Shown: positions 34,579-47,441, numbered from the stretch's first letter. The stretch: DNA of 64,000 nt from Bolinopsis microptera (GCF_026151205.1 NC_087076.1:3185902-3249901), one strand, 5' to 3'. Numbers and translations: made by a program. The notes: generated from the letters alone by a model not told the origin.

Positions 34579-37500
34579 CTGCAATAGTACAACTTAGGTC
34601 AACTGTAACTTACAACTCTCACAAGTTATAAGTTTATAACACACCACACAAGTCACAAGATAGGAAATAGGATTCATACAAGATAAACAACAAGATAAAC
34701 AACAAGATAAACAACATGATAAACAACAAGATAAACAACAAGATAAACAACAAGATAAACAACAAGATAAACAACAAGATAAACAACAAGATAAACAACA
34801 AGATAAACAACAAGATAAACAACAAGATAAACAACAAGATAAACAACAAGATAAACAACAAGATAAACAACAAGATAAACAACAAGATAAACAACAAGAT
34901 AAACAACAAGATAAACAACAAGATAAACAACAAGATAAACAACAAGATAAACAACAAGATAAACAACAAGATAAACAACAAGATAAACAACAAGATAAAC
35001 AACAAGATAAACAACAAGATAAACAACAAGATAAACAACAAGATAAACAACAAGATAAACAACAAGATAAACAACAAGATAAACAACAAGATAAACAACA
35101 AGATAAACAACAAGATAAACAACAAGATAAACAACAAGATAAACAACAAGATAAACAACAAGATAAACAACAAGATAAACAACAAGATAAACAACAAGAT
35201 AAACAACAAGATAAACAACAAGATAAACAACAAGATAAACAACAAGATAAACAACAAGATAAACAACAAGGTAAACAACAAGATAAACAACAAGATAAAC
35301 AACAAGGTAACAACCAAATTCTATTGGCTACACAGATTTTGGCTACACAGATTTTGATTTTTAGACCGCCTATTCATTTTCAATCCCCGACATAAATCTC
35401 CCAAAATGTGGCTGACACGCAAAATGACACAGAATGATGTTTTAAAAGTGACAGATTTCTGTGGGCAGCCATGCATCTTCTTACCGAGACACAACAGGAC
35501 CGCTGCATTGTAGCTGAGATAATTGTTGCTGAGATAATTTTATTTCAATATTTCAATATGACTCAAACTAGAGAACAAGGTCCATTAAGATGGAAGAGCT
35601 CGAATAGCATCCTAATTGTAGATGCGTCGTAAAACTGAAAGTTAAAGGCTTCTTCAATAGTTCAGCACTCAAGTAACCATGGAGGTGCCTAGAGAAATAT
35701 CTGATGACCTGGTCGATAACACAGACTTAATGAGTGTGGTACTGTGGCACTGTGGCACTGTGGCACTGTGGCACTGTGTTACTGTGGCTGATGTACGATG
35801 CACAAGGGTTCAGTGAGACAGCTGAAGTCACACGGAGCTATTAGCTAGATTTAATCAAGATCAACGTAAAATTAGGGAAAAGAACAATCGCAGAAAAAGT
35901 TTCAACCGAGTGTAGAAACTAGAAGCCTCATGGGGCTCTAGCAGCTAAGTGTACCACATAACACTAGATATCAGCTCAAGTGGGTTCAACTAATCTACAA
36001 TGCTAAATCACGAACACTCGTGGCGAAGCTTCAACACCTAAAAATAGTGTCATTGTGCTAATGGCCAGTAGAGGCAGGAGTCCCGGCTCTACTGGCTCTA
36101 CACTTTACCTCAAGAGCTCAATACGGTACTAAGGAATAGTAAATTCAACGAATAGAAAATATTTCATGAACGTCGTGTGAAATTAAGACATGTTATGAAA
36201 ATTTGATGGTTACAATTACATTTGTGGTGCTTCTGCAAACAGGCTTCAGTAAGCGCGGTGAGAGCCAGAGGGTCGGTGATGGCAGTGGAGTTGTTGGCAA
36301 AGAGTTGGGTGTGCTGTGCTGTACTCTCTCCGGAGGGAGTCAGGGAGGACTTGAGTCTTAGCAGGGAGGTGTTCACTGCAATAGTACAACTTAGGTCAAC
36401 TGTAACTTACAACTCTCACAAGTTATAAGTTTATAACACACCACACAAGTCACAAGATAGGAAATAGGATTCATACAAGATAAACAACAAGATAAACAAC
36501 AAGATAAACAACAAGATAAACAACAAGATAAACAACAAGATAAACAACAAGATAAACAACAAGATAAACAACAAGATAAACAACAAGATAAACAACAAGA
36601 TAAACAACAAGATAAACAACAAGATAAACAACAAGATAAACAACAAGATAAACAACAAGATAAACAACAAGATAAACAACAAGATAAACAACAAGATAAA
36701 CAACAAGATAAACAACAAGATAAACAACAAGATAAACAACAAGATAAACAACAAGATAAACAACAAGATAAACAACAAGATAAACAACAAGATAAACAAC
36801 AAGATAAACAACAAGATAAACAACAAGATAAACAACAAGATAAACAACAAGATAAACAACAAGATAAACAACAAGATAAACAACAAGATAAACAACAAGA
36901 TAAACAACAAGATAAACAACAAGATAAACAACAAGATAAACAACAAGATAAACAACAAGATAAACAACAAGATAAACAACAAGATAAACAACAAGATAAA
37001 CAACAAGATAAACAACAAGATAAACAACAAGATAAACAACAAGATAAACAACAAGATAAACAACAAGATAAACAACAAGATAAACAACAAGATAAACAAC
37101 AAGATAAACAACAAGATAAACAACAAGGTAAACAACAAGATAAACAACAAGATAAACAACAAGATAAACAACCAAATTCTATTGGCTACACAGATTTTGG
37201 CTACACAGATTTTGATTTTTAGACCGCCTATTCATTTTCAATCCCCGACATAAATCTCCCAAAATGTGGCTGACACGCAAAATGACACAAAATGATGTTT
37301 TAAAAGTGACAGATTTCTGTGGGCAGCCATGCATCTTCTTACCGAGACACAACAGGACCGCTGCATTGTAGCTGAGATAATTGTTGCTGAGATAATTTTA
37401 TTTCAATATTTCAATATGACTCAAACTAAAGAACAAGGTACAAGGTTCTTCTAGTCTCGGTACACCCACATTTGATATGTATCAGTTATCAAAACATTCT

Positions 37501-40500
37501 GTAAGCGAGCTAACAAACAATACGCAGACGACAAATCATCACCATGATGTTGCGACGTATGAGTATGGGTTGACGTATGAGTATGAACAGTGTAGGGTTA
37601 CTTTCACTTCCATGATACTGATAACAACAATATCTTTGTGCTGGAAGTTGAACTGAACTAGATAACTAGACCTCTAGGTTTAGGTGCTCATATCAATCAA
37701 AGTAACCTAGGAATGTAGTTGAAAAAGCCGTGGATTCCATCTGCTAACAGACTACATTGATTTGCACTTCCAGCCAAGAAAACGAGTGCAGAAAACAGAC
37801 TGAAGAAGAAACAGACCGAAGAAATTTGACGTAAAAGCTCCTGACGAATATGCGAGAGACACGAAATTATTAAAATGGAAGAGCTCGAATAGCATCCTAA
37901 TTGTAGATGCGTCGTAAAACTGAAAGTTAAAGGCTTCTTCAATAGTTCAGCGCTCAAGTAACCATGGAGGTGCCTAGAGAAATATCTGATGACCTGGTCG
38001 ATAACACAGACTTAATGAGTGTGGCACTGTGGCACTGTGGCACTGTGGCAATTTGGCTGATGTACGATGCACAAGGGTTCAGTGAGACAGCTGAAGTCAC
38101 ACGGAGCTATTAGCTAGATTTAATCAAGATCAACGTAAAATTAGGGAAAAGAACAATCGCAGAAAAATATTCAACCGAGTGTAGAAACAAGAAGCCTCAT
38201 GGGGCTCTAGCAGCTAAGTGTACCACATAACACTAGATATCAGCTCAAGTGGGTTCAACTAATCTACAATGCTAAATCACGAACACTCGTGGCGAAGCTT
38301 CAACACCTAAAAATAGTGTCATTGTGCTAATGGCCAGTAGAGGCAGGAGTCCCGGCTCTACTGGCTCTACACTTTACCTCAAGAGCTCAATACGGTACTA
38401 AGGAATAGTAAATTCAACGAATAGAAAATATTTCATGAACGTCGTGTGAAATTAAGACATGTTATGAAAATTGGATGGTTACAATTACATTTGTGGTGAT
38501 TCTGCAAACTTGTGAAACCGGAGACTGGTCAGTACACGTTCTGCAGCTGTGAAATATTTCATGACTTATACCGTCTACCAGTGAGACAGAATAATCAATC
38601 AAAAATATTAAGCAGCTGGTATGAAATGAATCCCATGCAACCCGCCCACACCCACTACAGCGAACAGCAAATAGCAAACAGCCATGCATTAGGAACACGT
38701 TAGAGGGCGCCCCATATAATGTAACTATAATATGTTAACGGAAAATAAGAATTAGATACTATTATTGCTTCAAACACAAGGCACGCAAAATATTGAGATG
38801 TGTCCAAAATGTAACGGAAATGACTATATTTTTGAAGGAAGCGGCTGGATAAAGACCAGAAATATGTTATAAAAATACACTAAACACAGATATTTCACGG
38901 TATCACGTTTTACGACAATCATGCGCTAGTTGGCTTGTTAGCAACACCACACATACCGTTACTATTCATTTAGGATTTGTTATTTGATCTGGTCAAAGTA
39001 GATTGGGTATGTTTGAGCCTGGAGGTTAACCTTCTGGCTTTGAATTTGATCACCGACGCTGAAAATGGGAGTTCAAATGTCTTCACATGGTCCTCTGAAG
39101 ACCTTATCTTTATCATTTGTGGGTTATCGAAAAATGTAGAGGAACTGCACGAAAAACAAAGCAGCTTCGTTCGTTTGACTTCGTCTTGGAGAAGGTTAGT
39201 GGAAATCTTATACGAGAAGAAGGTTTTAACTTGAAAGCTCTTCTAGTTGGAGGTATTCTCAACTCATAGTGCACTCATGTTTAACAGTTGACTGGTCACA
39301 GAGGCATTGGATTAGAAACATATGTTCAAATGTTTTTTAAACGCCGTATTTTATAACATGTAAATACTAGCCCATAATTTTAACCCTCAAGGAAAAGTAA
39401 AACGAAATATTCAGCGTGGAGAGATGTTTGATATTTTCTCGCGTTATCCGTTTCTTTTTCTGTCAACACCACCCGACATTTTAATACTCTCTAATAATCA
39501 GATATTAATTACAGTTTACACTGTATTTAATACCATCATAAAACTAAATATTCTGAATATCAGGGATACTTCTTTCATTGAGGAGGGGAAATGTTAGTCT
39601 CCGACTCAATGCTTGATTGACATATTTTGCCGAGGTCAGATCCGTTTGTATTTTTGATCAAATTTATTCATTTTATACGTGTGCTTCATTTTTACTCGAA
39701 TGATGATCTAATAAGTTAACATATGACTTTTTTTTGACGCTTAAAAAATTCTTCCAATTTTGATGAACAAAGCAATCTGATAAGGTGCTATTAGTATTTT
39801 TCTCACCTGACGAGGCAAGAGACTTCTGTTTCGTCACTAGGAATGATCTGATGCTAGCCATTCTGATTGGATACATCCAGGGGTTCAGCATGGGTCCCAG
39901 GAAGACAAGCACCCGGGCTATCACCTTGTAGTGCTGAAATTTAGTGCAAATTAGAAACGTTTATCTCATTTCGATAACATCGTGAAAAAGCTATCACCTG
40001 CATTTTGTTGCAAATTAGAAACATTTCAATAACTTATAATCTGTTTTACAGCGTGAAATATAAAAACAGCCCTGAAGAATGTTTGTCTCATAACTCACAC
40101 TTGAATAGACTCTGTAACAGTTCTTAGTGTTACAAGTAGCGTGAAGTCTGTCGTCAATCTGATACCAGCGAAGAGGCAGAGTAGACACTAAGATGACAAC
40201 TGCTTGTATGAAGGAGACTGTGCAGGTCATCCTTACACTTCTAGCTACCCTGTTGATATTCATATTCATAAACAATAAAGAAATGATCGAAAAGGTTATT
40301 GTCAAATCGAAACAAGAAAGTAGCCGACCGTGCAATTCCAATTGATGCATTCACAAATTGTAAGTAAGTGAAGGAAATTCCAACAATTGTCAATTAATCA
40401 ATAAAGTCAAGTTTTGAAAGAATGCAAAATTGTGAAAAAATGAGTTTTGTTAAATGATAATATGTAATAGCAAATTCTAAAAATTGTTTTTTTCACAAAT

Positions 40501-41988
40501 CTGTCTAACTTACAAGTTTTGTTTAGCGGGGTTGTTTTTGTGGAGCTTGTAGCTCTCGCCAAGTTTCCAAATAATGATAGCACTGGTGCCACCGAGAGCT
40601 GCCACTGCCAGGAACATTAAAAGAGGACTAGCCACATTCTCCCACATCATGAAGCTCTTGGATCCCGGCCAAGATGTGTCGTTTGATTGCAAAACACAAC
40701 CTGCAGAAGTATATGCTGTTATATATGACTCAAAACCAATTAAATAGAAGTATCCGTCTTCTAAAGTGTTAATTTGTATTTTCAAAAGAGGAAAAAAACT
40801 GGAGAGGACTGAAATTAAAATACAGAGAAAATAAGAATACGGATAAAATTAGAGTACTGATAAACTGAAATTAGAATGCACATGACTCACTCATAAAGAT
40901 TTTCACGATAACGTCGGTCCCATTGGTATGGGTTTTTCCAGAGCGCGCCACATCGCACACGAAAGCAATATCTGGCTCAGCACCCATACTCTTGTACCAA
41001 CTCATAACGGATCTGGAGGCGATTATATGAGGAAGGGTTAGCGTTAAAAAAGGAATGGCGGTGCACACTATGAGCGCTATCACTGTCTTGTAGGCCTTGA
41101 TAGTGTAGGTGTAGGATAGGGGTCTCCAGATGTGGCCAGCTCGGTCCACACAGATAGCAACAACCAGGAGCAGCTGGAGCCAAACCACAAAGTCCAGGAT
41201 GGGATCTGCGGCTGCTCTGCGATAAAGGGTTTTTTTTGGAAGGTGGCTCTTTTTTTAAATTTTTAAATTTACAAGATCACTTTCACTCCAGAGACTCGGA
41301 GCAACAATTCAATTCTTAAGATGCTCGAGCTTATTTGACAAGTTCTTATTTGACAAGTTCTAATTACTAATTACTAATTGCTAATTACTAATTACTTATT
41401 GTAGAGACTGTCTCGGAGTCCGGGACTATCTGTAGTGTAGCTAATTGCAGCAGGCACACCCACCAAAACTACTTGGAATATGTCTACAAAAGAGAGGTAC
41501 ACACAGAATATGTTGGACTGGAAGAATGGGTGCTGCAACAGTATCTGAAATATTTCAGGTTTTATATAAAAAGTAAATCTTTAGTTGTTAACTAACATCA
41601 GATAGTAATTACGGTGCACACATGTCCACGAACTGACAATGTAAAACATAATGAAAATAACCTTCATATTTCTGATAACAGCGTAGAAGCAGGCGAGGTT
41701 GCCCACCAAAGTAATGAACATGACGAGCCAGAGCACACCACCCAGTAGTGTTAGCTCGTGTACAGTCCAGCCCCCACTCTCAAAGTTAGGGGGTGGAGCC
41801 AGGGTGGTGTAGAGGAATGTGGAGGAGGTCGTCTCACCAGCTGCTCCTATACTTCCCTTAGTGGTCTGGTGTCCGTGAGATATGTGATCTGTGGAGGGGA
41901 TACCACCACCTCCGTCAGTCAGTCCTTTTGTTGTGAACATGTTTAGAGAGGATGTGTCGTTCAAACCGTGTATTGTGGACATTTGCAT
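34442..41988 (-). CDS. Rhodopsin-like GPCR gene B, 6 exons plus alternative terminal exons
   Basis: Coding exons are 41988-41662, 41544-41396, 41216-40891, 40700-40514, 40249-40099 and 39933-39807, all in phase. Exons 2, 3 and 6 have exactly the same lengths as in gene A (149, 326, 127 bp). TM1 has LVGNLACFYAVI, TM3 ends ICVDRAGHIWRPLSY, and TM7 has LNPWMYPIRMAS. Loop 2 has two Cys; the TM3 Cys is not seen. A homolog of gene A's last exon lies far downstream in two copies: 34578-34442 (467-residue product) and 36375-36164 (492 residues). If the donor at 39807 is not used, the frame instead runs to a stop at 39673 (466 residues). Ligand unknown. The last-exon assignment rests on homology and phase with A. 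Confidence 0.8.
34443..36239. repeat. Tandem duplication unit 1 (1.8 kb)
   Basis: It starts with the terminal exon of receptor B, followed by the 12-bp minisatellite and a block containing TTCTATTGGCTACACAGATT. It ends TTCTGCAAAC next to unit 2. Flank-to-flank identity with 36240-38508 is very high, so the duplication is recent. Confidence 0.9.
34678..35309. repeat. 12-bp minisatellite (ACAAGATAAACA), about 52 copies
   Basis: Nearly perfect 12-bp units with rare variants (CATGATAAAC, AAGGTAAAC). Because 12 is a multiple of 3 and several frames of the unit lack stops, long open frames run on both strands. They are not genes. Confidence 0.97.
36164..36375 (-). CDS. Proximal copy of receptor B terminal exon, read-through tail
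   Basis: The acceptor CTATTGCAG precedes TGAACACC, giving VNTSLLRLKSSL after the phase-1 donor of exon 6, as in gene A (VNTNLTRLKSSL). The copy ends at the duplication junction before its native stop, so the frame runs 25 residues further (CLQKHHKCNCNHQ...) to a stop at 36164. Confidence 0.6.
36240..38508. repeat. Tandem duplication unit 2 (2.3 kb)
   Basis: Collinear with unit 1. It differs by more minisatellite units, a segment of about 430 bp at 37440-37870 absent from unit 1, fewer GTGGCACT units near 38025, and scattered single-base changes. Confidence 0.9.
36475..37172. repeat. 12-bp minisatellite, second array, about 58 copies
   Basis: Same unit as the first array, in duplication unit 2, with a different copy number. 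Confidence 0.97.
38509..39806. other. Last intron of receptor gene B, unduplicated part
   Basis: No tandem repeat. A plus-strand frame at 38977-39234 has no recognisable domain. If the exon 6 donor is skipped, 39806-39673 is coding. Confidence 0.55.
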
Positions 41989-42828
41989 TGTCAGCTAATC
42001 TGAGAAGTACAGCAGTGAAGTGAGAGTGTTGGTTCTCAGAGCGGCAGTATCTTCTAGTCTCTATTATAGCAGTGCTGATGAATCATTCACACGTCTCATT
42101 CGCTAATCAACCTGTTGCAGAGTTAAGTAGTATTCATTTGTATGATGTGATATCTGGCAACTGGCTATAACAGACAGTTATAAATCCAAAACGATATGCC
42201 AAGTACGCCGAATTTCAGCCTAACAATTTACACACTTAAACAATAACTGGGGCAAAGGGAACATTGGAATATTGTGAATGATGTCAGGTAAAGGTCGACA
42301 GTGGAAACCAGAAAAGTTTTAATGTTTTAATGTTCTGTCACATTGAAAAATCTAATATTAGAAACGTTATGTCCGAAAACTTGGGTGAAACGTACAGAAT
42401 GCACACAGAGCTCTATCATATTACTGATGTGATAAAATTAAAGGAATTTGAAGCAAGCAAACAAACGCTGACAAAAATTCTGTGATCTGCAAAGCGGCGT
42501 TTATTACTTAGTACTCATGCTATAGTAGCTCATCGACAAATATTAACAGTGGCATTAAAGGTGATGTGTTGATATGAACTTGGTACGAAGCCTTGATAAA
42601 CTGATAAAACAAGAATCTTAAGGACTCAAATTACAGAGATCGAGATGAGATCTCAACCATTACATATAAATTATCGATATAAAATTATAGACGGAACCCC
42701 TTGAAGTGACACTGGCAACCATAGAATTAACATGCCAATCTTCTTCTACAGTTTGGAGATAACGTCGTGTTTATTATTAACTTGCCAGCTACTCTGGTAC
42801 TTGGGTCAACTTAGTGTTCTAGTGTAGG
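41989..42828. other. Upstream flank of receptor gene B
   Basis: Likely 5' UTR and promoter. No specific element is seen before the 11-bp minisatellite. Confidence 0.5.
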
Positions 42829-43130
42829 AACAACACTGTAACAACACTGTAACAACACTGTAACAACATTGTAACAACACTGTAACAACACTGTAACAAC
42901 ATTGCAACAACACTGTAACAACATTGTAACAACACTGTAACAACACTGTAACAACACTGTAACAACACTGTAACAACACTGTAACAACACTGTAACAACA
43001 CTGTAACAACACTGTAACAACACTGTAACAACACTGTAACAACACTGTAACAACACTGTAACAACACTGTAACAACACTGTAACAACACTGTAACAACAC
43101 TGTAACAACACTGTAACAACACTGTAACAA
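42829..43130. repeat. 11-bp minisatellite (AACAACACTGT), about 27 copies
   Basis: Tandem array about 0.8 kb upstream of the receptor B start codon. The open frames with an 11-residue period on the minus strand come from the repeat. Confidence 0.96.
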
Positions 43131-46100
43131 TTGACCGTGGAAACCGCGGCATAAAAGCTGCAGATCATTAAGGTAATAAGGTATCGGTAATTCGAGGAGC
43201 AAATCGATAAACAGTACTAATAACTCCACTGCAGGTGAATATGCTCCTAAAGTCAGGGAGCGGTGACGGCTGAGCGATAATAAGTATATAAATAGAATAT
43301 AAGAAATGTATGGAGACATTGGTGCAGGTTTGGGTAGGTTAAATTGTGTTGCAATAACTACGAGTATTTTAACGGGCGTCTACTGGGTAAGCTTTGAACA
43401 GCGTCAGCAGAAACCTTTAATACGTAAGAAAATGGGTCTAAGTAAAGAATAAGTAGCAGTAATAGCAGTAATAGTAGTAAGGAATAAGTAGACTAAGTTT
43501 GAATAAATTATAACCCCCCGGAATTGGTAGTATTTCATTATGGTTGCGTCTTAAAGTGGTTCTACTGACGCAATCAAAATTATAAGGTATATTTATCTGT
43601 GTATATTTGAGAGGTATATTTAGGAGCCCTAGTGCAAAGTGGCCTGGTTGAGGTAAACATGTTCTAAATGTTACTTTAAGTGGTGAAGTTTACTAGATTC
43701 ACGTACTCTAGTTCGACAACTGAACTTCGCTAGAAATCACCCTGTCGAACTTCGGTACGTGTCGAACTAGAGTCCAGGTAGTGTATTCTAGATCGACAGA
43801 GTCGAACTTTAGGATTTGTCAAGCTACAGTATACCTGTCGAAAATAGGTAATTGTAAAACTAGAGTACATGTACCAAGATTATGCATCATACAATCAATC
43901 TCGGGCTATAATTCTAATAAATTTTCACATTTCTTGTACTTTATCCAATGTGGTATAAACTTCAGGATTATTGTGTTACAATGGAGTCTGAGGTCAGCTG
44001 AGCACCAAAATTTAACGATCAATTGTCTCGACTCTCCATCAGCTCCTCTTAAGATTAAATGTACAGAGTTTTAAATCAAAACTAATTGGGATAACAAGCT
44101 CACATGTTGAGATGGTATATAAGCCATGAAAGTATAATAATATCTTGTGGTCCGTTCTTCGGCTTCTAAAATTGTTGATATGTCACGAGGGTCACTGGGT
44201 AAGGTAAGTACTGATTCACTATATAAGATGATCCTAGCAGACAAGTTACAAATATTCCAGTCATAGAAGATACGGACAGATCAAGAGAAGAGACACTTTT
44301 GAATAATCAAATATTTTCTGAAATTCGTTTGTCCAGTCAATCCAAACTTGATATCACAGATGGCTTCAAAAATAGGTCATCAAATAGAATTAGAGACGGG
44401 CTAGTTGATCATGGGAACTGTCGAGCACAGACAAATAGCAATTGAAGTTTTAAAATATTGCTACGATCTAATGACAAGCTGGGATTGGTTCGCATTATTC
44501 AGATCAGGGAGTGCTAATGTTACGCAATTGCATTCATTATAATTAATCGCAAATTTATGGATTCAGGGGTTCAGAAAATCGCAGACTTGTATATAATGCA
44601 GAATATTACAATTATTTGTTACCCTCTGAATTTGTGTATAAGAAATATGTTGCTCAACGAAAAGCATTAACAAAAATGTTCTCAATTTCTGTATATCTAA
44701 CGAACAGGAATGAAACGTTCTTGTACCGACAATACACAAAAAACGTACAGTAATGAGGTAACATATGATTGAGCACTGTTTTAATTGGGCAGCAAGTGGT
44801 TTGTAGTAACCACGTGCCACTTATAATGTGGTTTCTTAACTGTAACAACTAACTAACTAAGGTAATCCTGCTCGGTACTCACCTCTAGACAAAATCTTTG
44901 AATTTATACCCGCACTCATTACATGGAATGTTTATAGTCACCATCTCACTAGATTTCAAGATAATTCCTCGATTAGAAATTACTTTTCGAGGTAATTACC
45001 ACCTGCTCGAACTTTAGAGCATTAGTATCCCGCACAGCTGGAAAAGTTTTTAAATTCCAGTGAATATAGTAAAAAGGTCCTCAGCTTTGATAACAGCTTT
45101 TATCACTTAATGTGAGATTAGTCCTTAATGTGAAATTAGGCAAAGTAAAGTGTGATTATGGAACGATTATTATCATTATAAAACAGGATCTTACCGACAA
45201 AAATGATTCATAAAAATACCGTAATGCAGTAAACTGTACCCTTGAAACAGATTTTCCCAACATCTGTTGCATGAAGCTATATCTTTGATTTCGTTTAATT
45301 CATGCAAGTTATCTATGTGCAAATTTCTACTACTTAAATCACTTCTTAAAACAGATAACAAGTTCATTCTAGGTCTCCCCAATCTGGAACGATAACATCT
45401 GAATTTAGCCAAGCATAAAGGACATCGGTGTCTGAATTGTACTGTTAGCTAAATGAACCAGACGAATCTAAGAGGATCGCCATCCAAAAGTTAAAATTTT
45501 ATCAACTAAGAATATTAATGATCCTGTGCCTTGGTAGACAGTGCTCTCTTGTCGGTGTCCAAAGAGTAATCACTAATTCAGAATTTGGTTGGTTGAGTCG
45601 CTAAGCGTTTCCAAGAATTTACTGAGCCTGTTCATCTTAGACCAATAACAGAGAGATTGGATTACTTAATCATTTTAGGAGACTGACAGATAGTTTCCAA
45701 CCCTTAACTCTAACTTGTACAAGTAGTAGAAATCTATAACATTAACTCTAATTCTAGAAAGCCGGAAGGTCCTATATGAAGTACAGTCGCTTGTTTGGTT
45801 GTTTTAATTTTAATAAGTTTGTAATTTCTAAACGTTAAAAATAACATGGCTCAACGTCAATTGTGAAAGTGCAAGATATATTGGATCTTTTTCTTTAAAA
45901 ATATCAGTTTTGAAGTGTAATCTGACTTTTTAAGAAATATAAGTTTATATAATCAGAATGTTATTCATGCCGATATAGCTAGATTCAACAATTTATTATT
46001 ACAATACTGCATGGAAATGAAATGAAAATAATCGAAAACTTGTCATTTGATGAACAATATTCAAGAATGATGGAAAAGCGAATAGTTCTTTGCTAAAAAA

Positions 46101-46588
46101 ACTCGTAAAACTAAAACATTGTTCGTGTTTTCCAATTGAGAACACAGATATATTAACATGAACGCAGTATTGTCATTTGGTATTTAATGTTATTGTTATT
46201 GGTCTCTAACTAATTGTTTACTAAAAATCAAGGAGCCGGCTGCAACATTTTATACGCATGCTATTGATATGAAATATAATTAAGAACAATGGCCCATACA
46301 AGGATATTATCTTAAAACAAAGGATCAAGCGGTTCAGTACTACATTCTATAAAAACAAAAAATAACAAGAATTTACACTGGACAAAGTTTGCATAAAACT
46401 TTGGTACAAAAAGTGAAGGAGGGACAGGTAGGAAGGAACAAAAATAATAAATTACTAAAATATAGAGACGGTGTAAGGATATTCCAATGAATAAATTATA
46501 ATAATACCAAAGAAATGTCAAAGAAACTGGAAAGTACTTCAGGATATAGTCATGAGTCCTCAAGTTATCAATAACAAGAAAGTGTAGA
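43131..46588. other. Gene-poor DNA with one LINE relic
   Basis: A loose cluster of GTCGAACT motifs at about 43700-43820 and the LINE-like relic at 45.2-45.5 kb are all that could be identified. Confidence 0.55.
45191..45480 (-). pseudogene. Possible LINE ORF2 C-terminal relic
   Basis: A 73-codon frame with an upstream extension reads HRCPLCLAKFRCYRSR, then LGRPRMNLLSVLRSDL and CNRCWENLF. The Cys-rich turn, GRPR motif and terminal W-x-x-LF resemble the end of some non-LTR retroelement ORF2 proteins. No RT core is present next to it. The assignment is tentative. Confidence 0.35.
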
Positions 46589-46674
46589 CACGTGACGTCA
46601 CCACAACACCACGTGACGTCACCACAACACCACGTGACGTCACCACAACACCACGTGACGTCATCACAACACCA
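46589..46674. promoter_or_regulatory. Four 21-bp repeats each with E-box plus CRE (CACGTGACGTCA)
   Basis: CACGTGACGTCA occurs at 46589-46600, 46610-46621, 46631-46642 and 46652-46663. Each contains CACGTG (bHLH E-box) overlapping TGACGTCA (palindromic CREB/ATF site). Spacing is exactly 21 bp, about two helical turns, so sites face the same side of the helix. It lies about 4.6 kb upstream of receptor B. A regulatory role is inferred. Confidence 0.45.
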
Positions 46675-47004
46675 CAAGAAAGCGGACTGGACTTCTACTC
46701 CAGACAAATTATATAATTCGATGATGGAGGAAGACTGGAAGTTCAAAGGTACAGTCAATTGAGCAAAATTCATTTTAAAGTTGATTCAATAACAAGCAAT
46801 TCATGCTCCTGTTATGCCAAAATATTTCAAGCACGCAAAGTATGCAAAGTATGCTTGTAGTATTATTAACGTCAAAATTATAATAAAAATCACCTGTTTG
46901 AGTGGGCTGAAGACAAAAATCAAAATATCTACAGTCAGTAGACTGTATTCGATGTGCTATTAATTTCTACGAATAACTATGTCAATCATGCTAATGAGAG
47001 TTCT

Positions 47005-47096
47005 GTTAGTAACAGTGTTAGTAAAAGTGTTAGTAACAGTGTTAGTAACAGTGTTAGTAACAGTGTTAGTCACAGTGTTAGTAACAGTGTTACTCA
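47005..47096. repeat. 12-bp tandem repeat (GTTAGTAACAGT), about 7-8 copies
   Basis: Imperfect units with AAAAGT and CACAGT variants. The Ser-Val-Ser-Asn frame across it is a repeat artefact. Confidence 0.9.
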
Positions 47097-47441
47097 ACAA
47101 TATCATACCCCAGTTTGTGATTCATTGTCCCAGTTCGAATGGTTGAGGAAACTCTGTGACTCTGACAGTCTGACGTGTGCACACTTCGAAGGTTTGTTAG
47201 ATTCTAGAAACTGAATAAACTCCCAATATCCAGCACTGATAACTGTTGACTACTCACTACTCAGCTAGTCGTTATAAAAATGTCAAATATGTAGGTCGCT
47301 TAACTGAAGGTTGTATGTCCTGATCACCAACCTCGAACGTACTACACAATGGCTGGATCGAACACATTAGAGAATATGTTTAAGATTTGTAAGGCTGGGT
47401 TCAAGAATACTTTTCACACAATTTTCTAATAACACTATCGT

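Noticed and set aside
34594-35357. Long open frames of more than 200 codons on both strands
   Set aside because: They arise from a 12-bp repeat whose unit lacks stops in several frames; the products are 4-residue repeats with no flanking gene.
36431-37175. Long minus-strand frames of Leu-Phe-Ile and Val-Tyr-Leu repeats
   Set aside because: Same minisatellite artefact in the second array.
39673-39806. Read-through tail after receptor B exon 6 as the only C-terminus
   Set aside because: The donor TCAG|GTGAGA is at the same place and phase as the used-looking donor in gene A, and a homologous last exon exists downstream; kept only as an alternative.
42806-43319. Cys/Val-rich minus-strand frames of 113-166 codons
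   Set aside because: Produced by the 11-bp minisatellite, which gives the same 11-residue period in all three frames.
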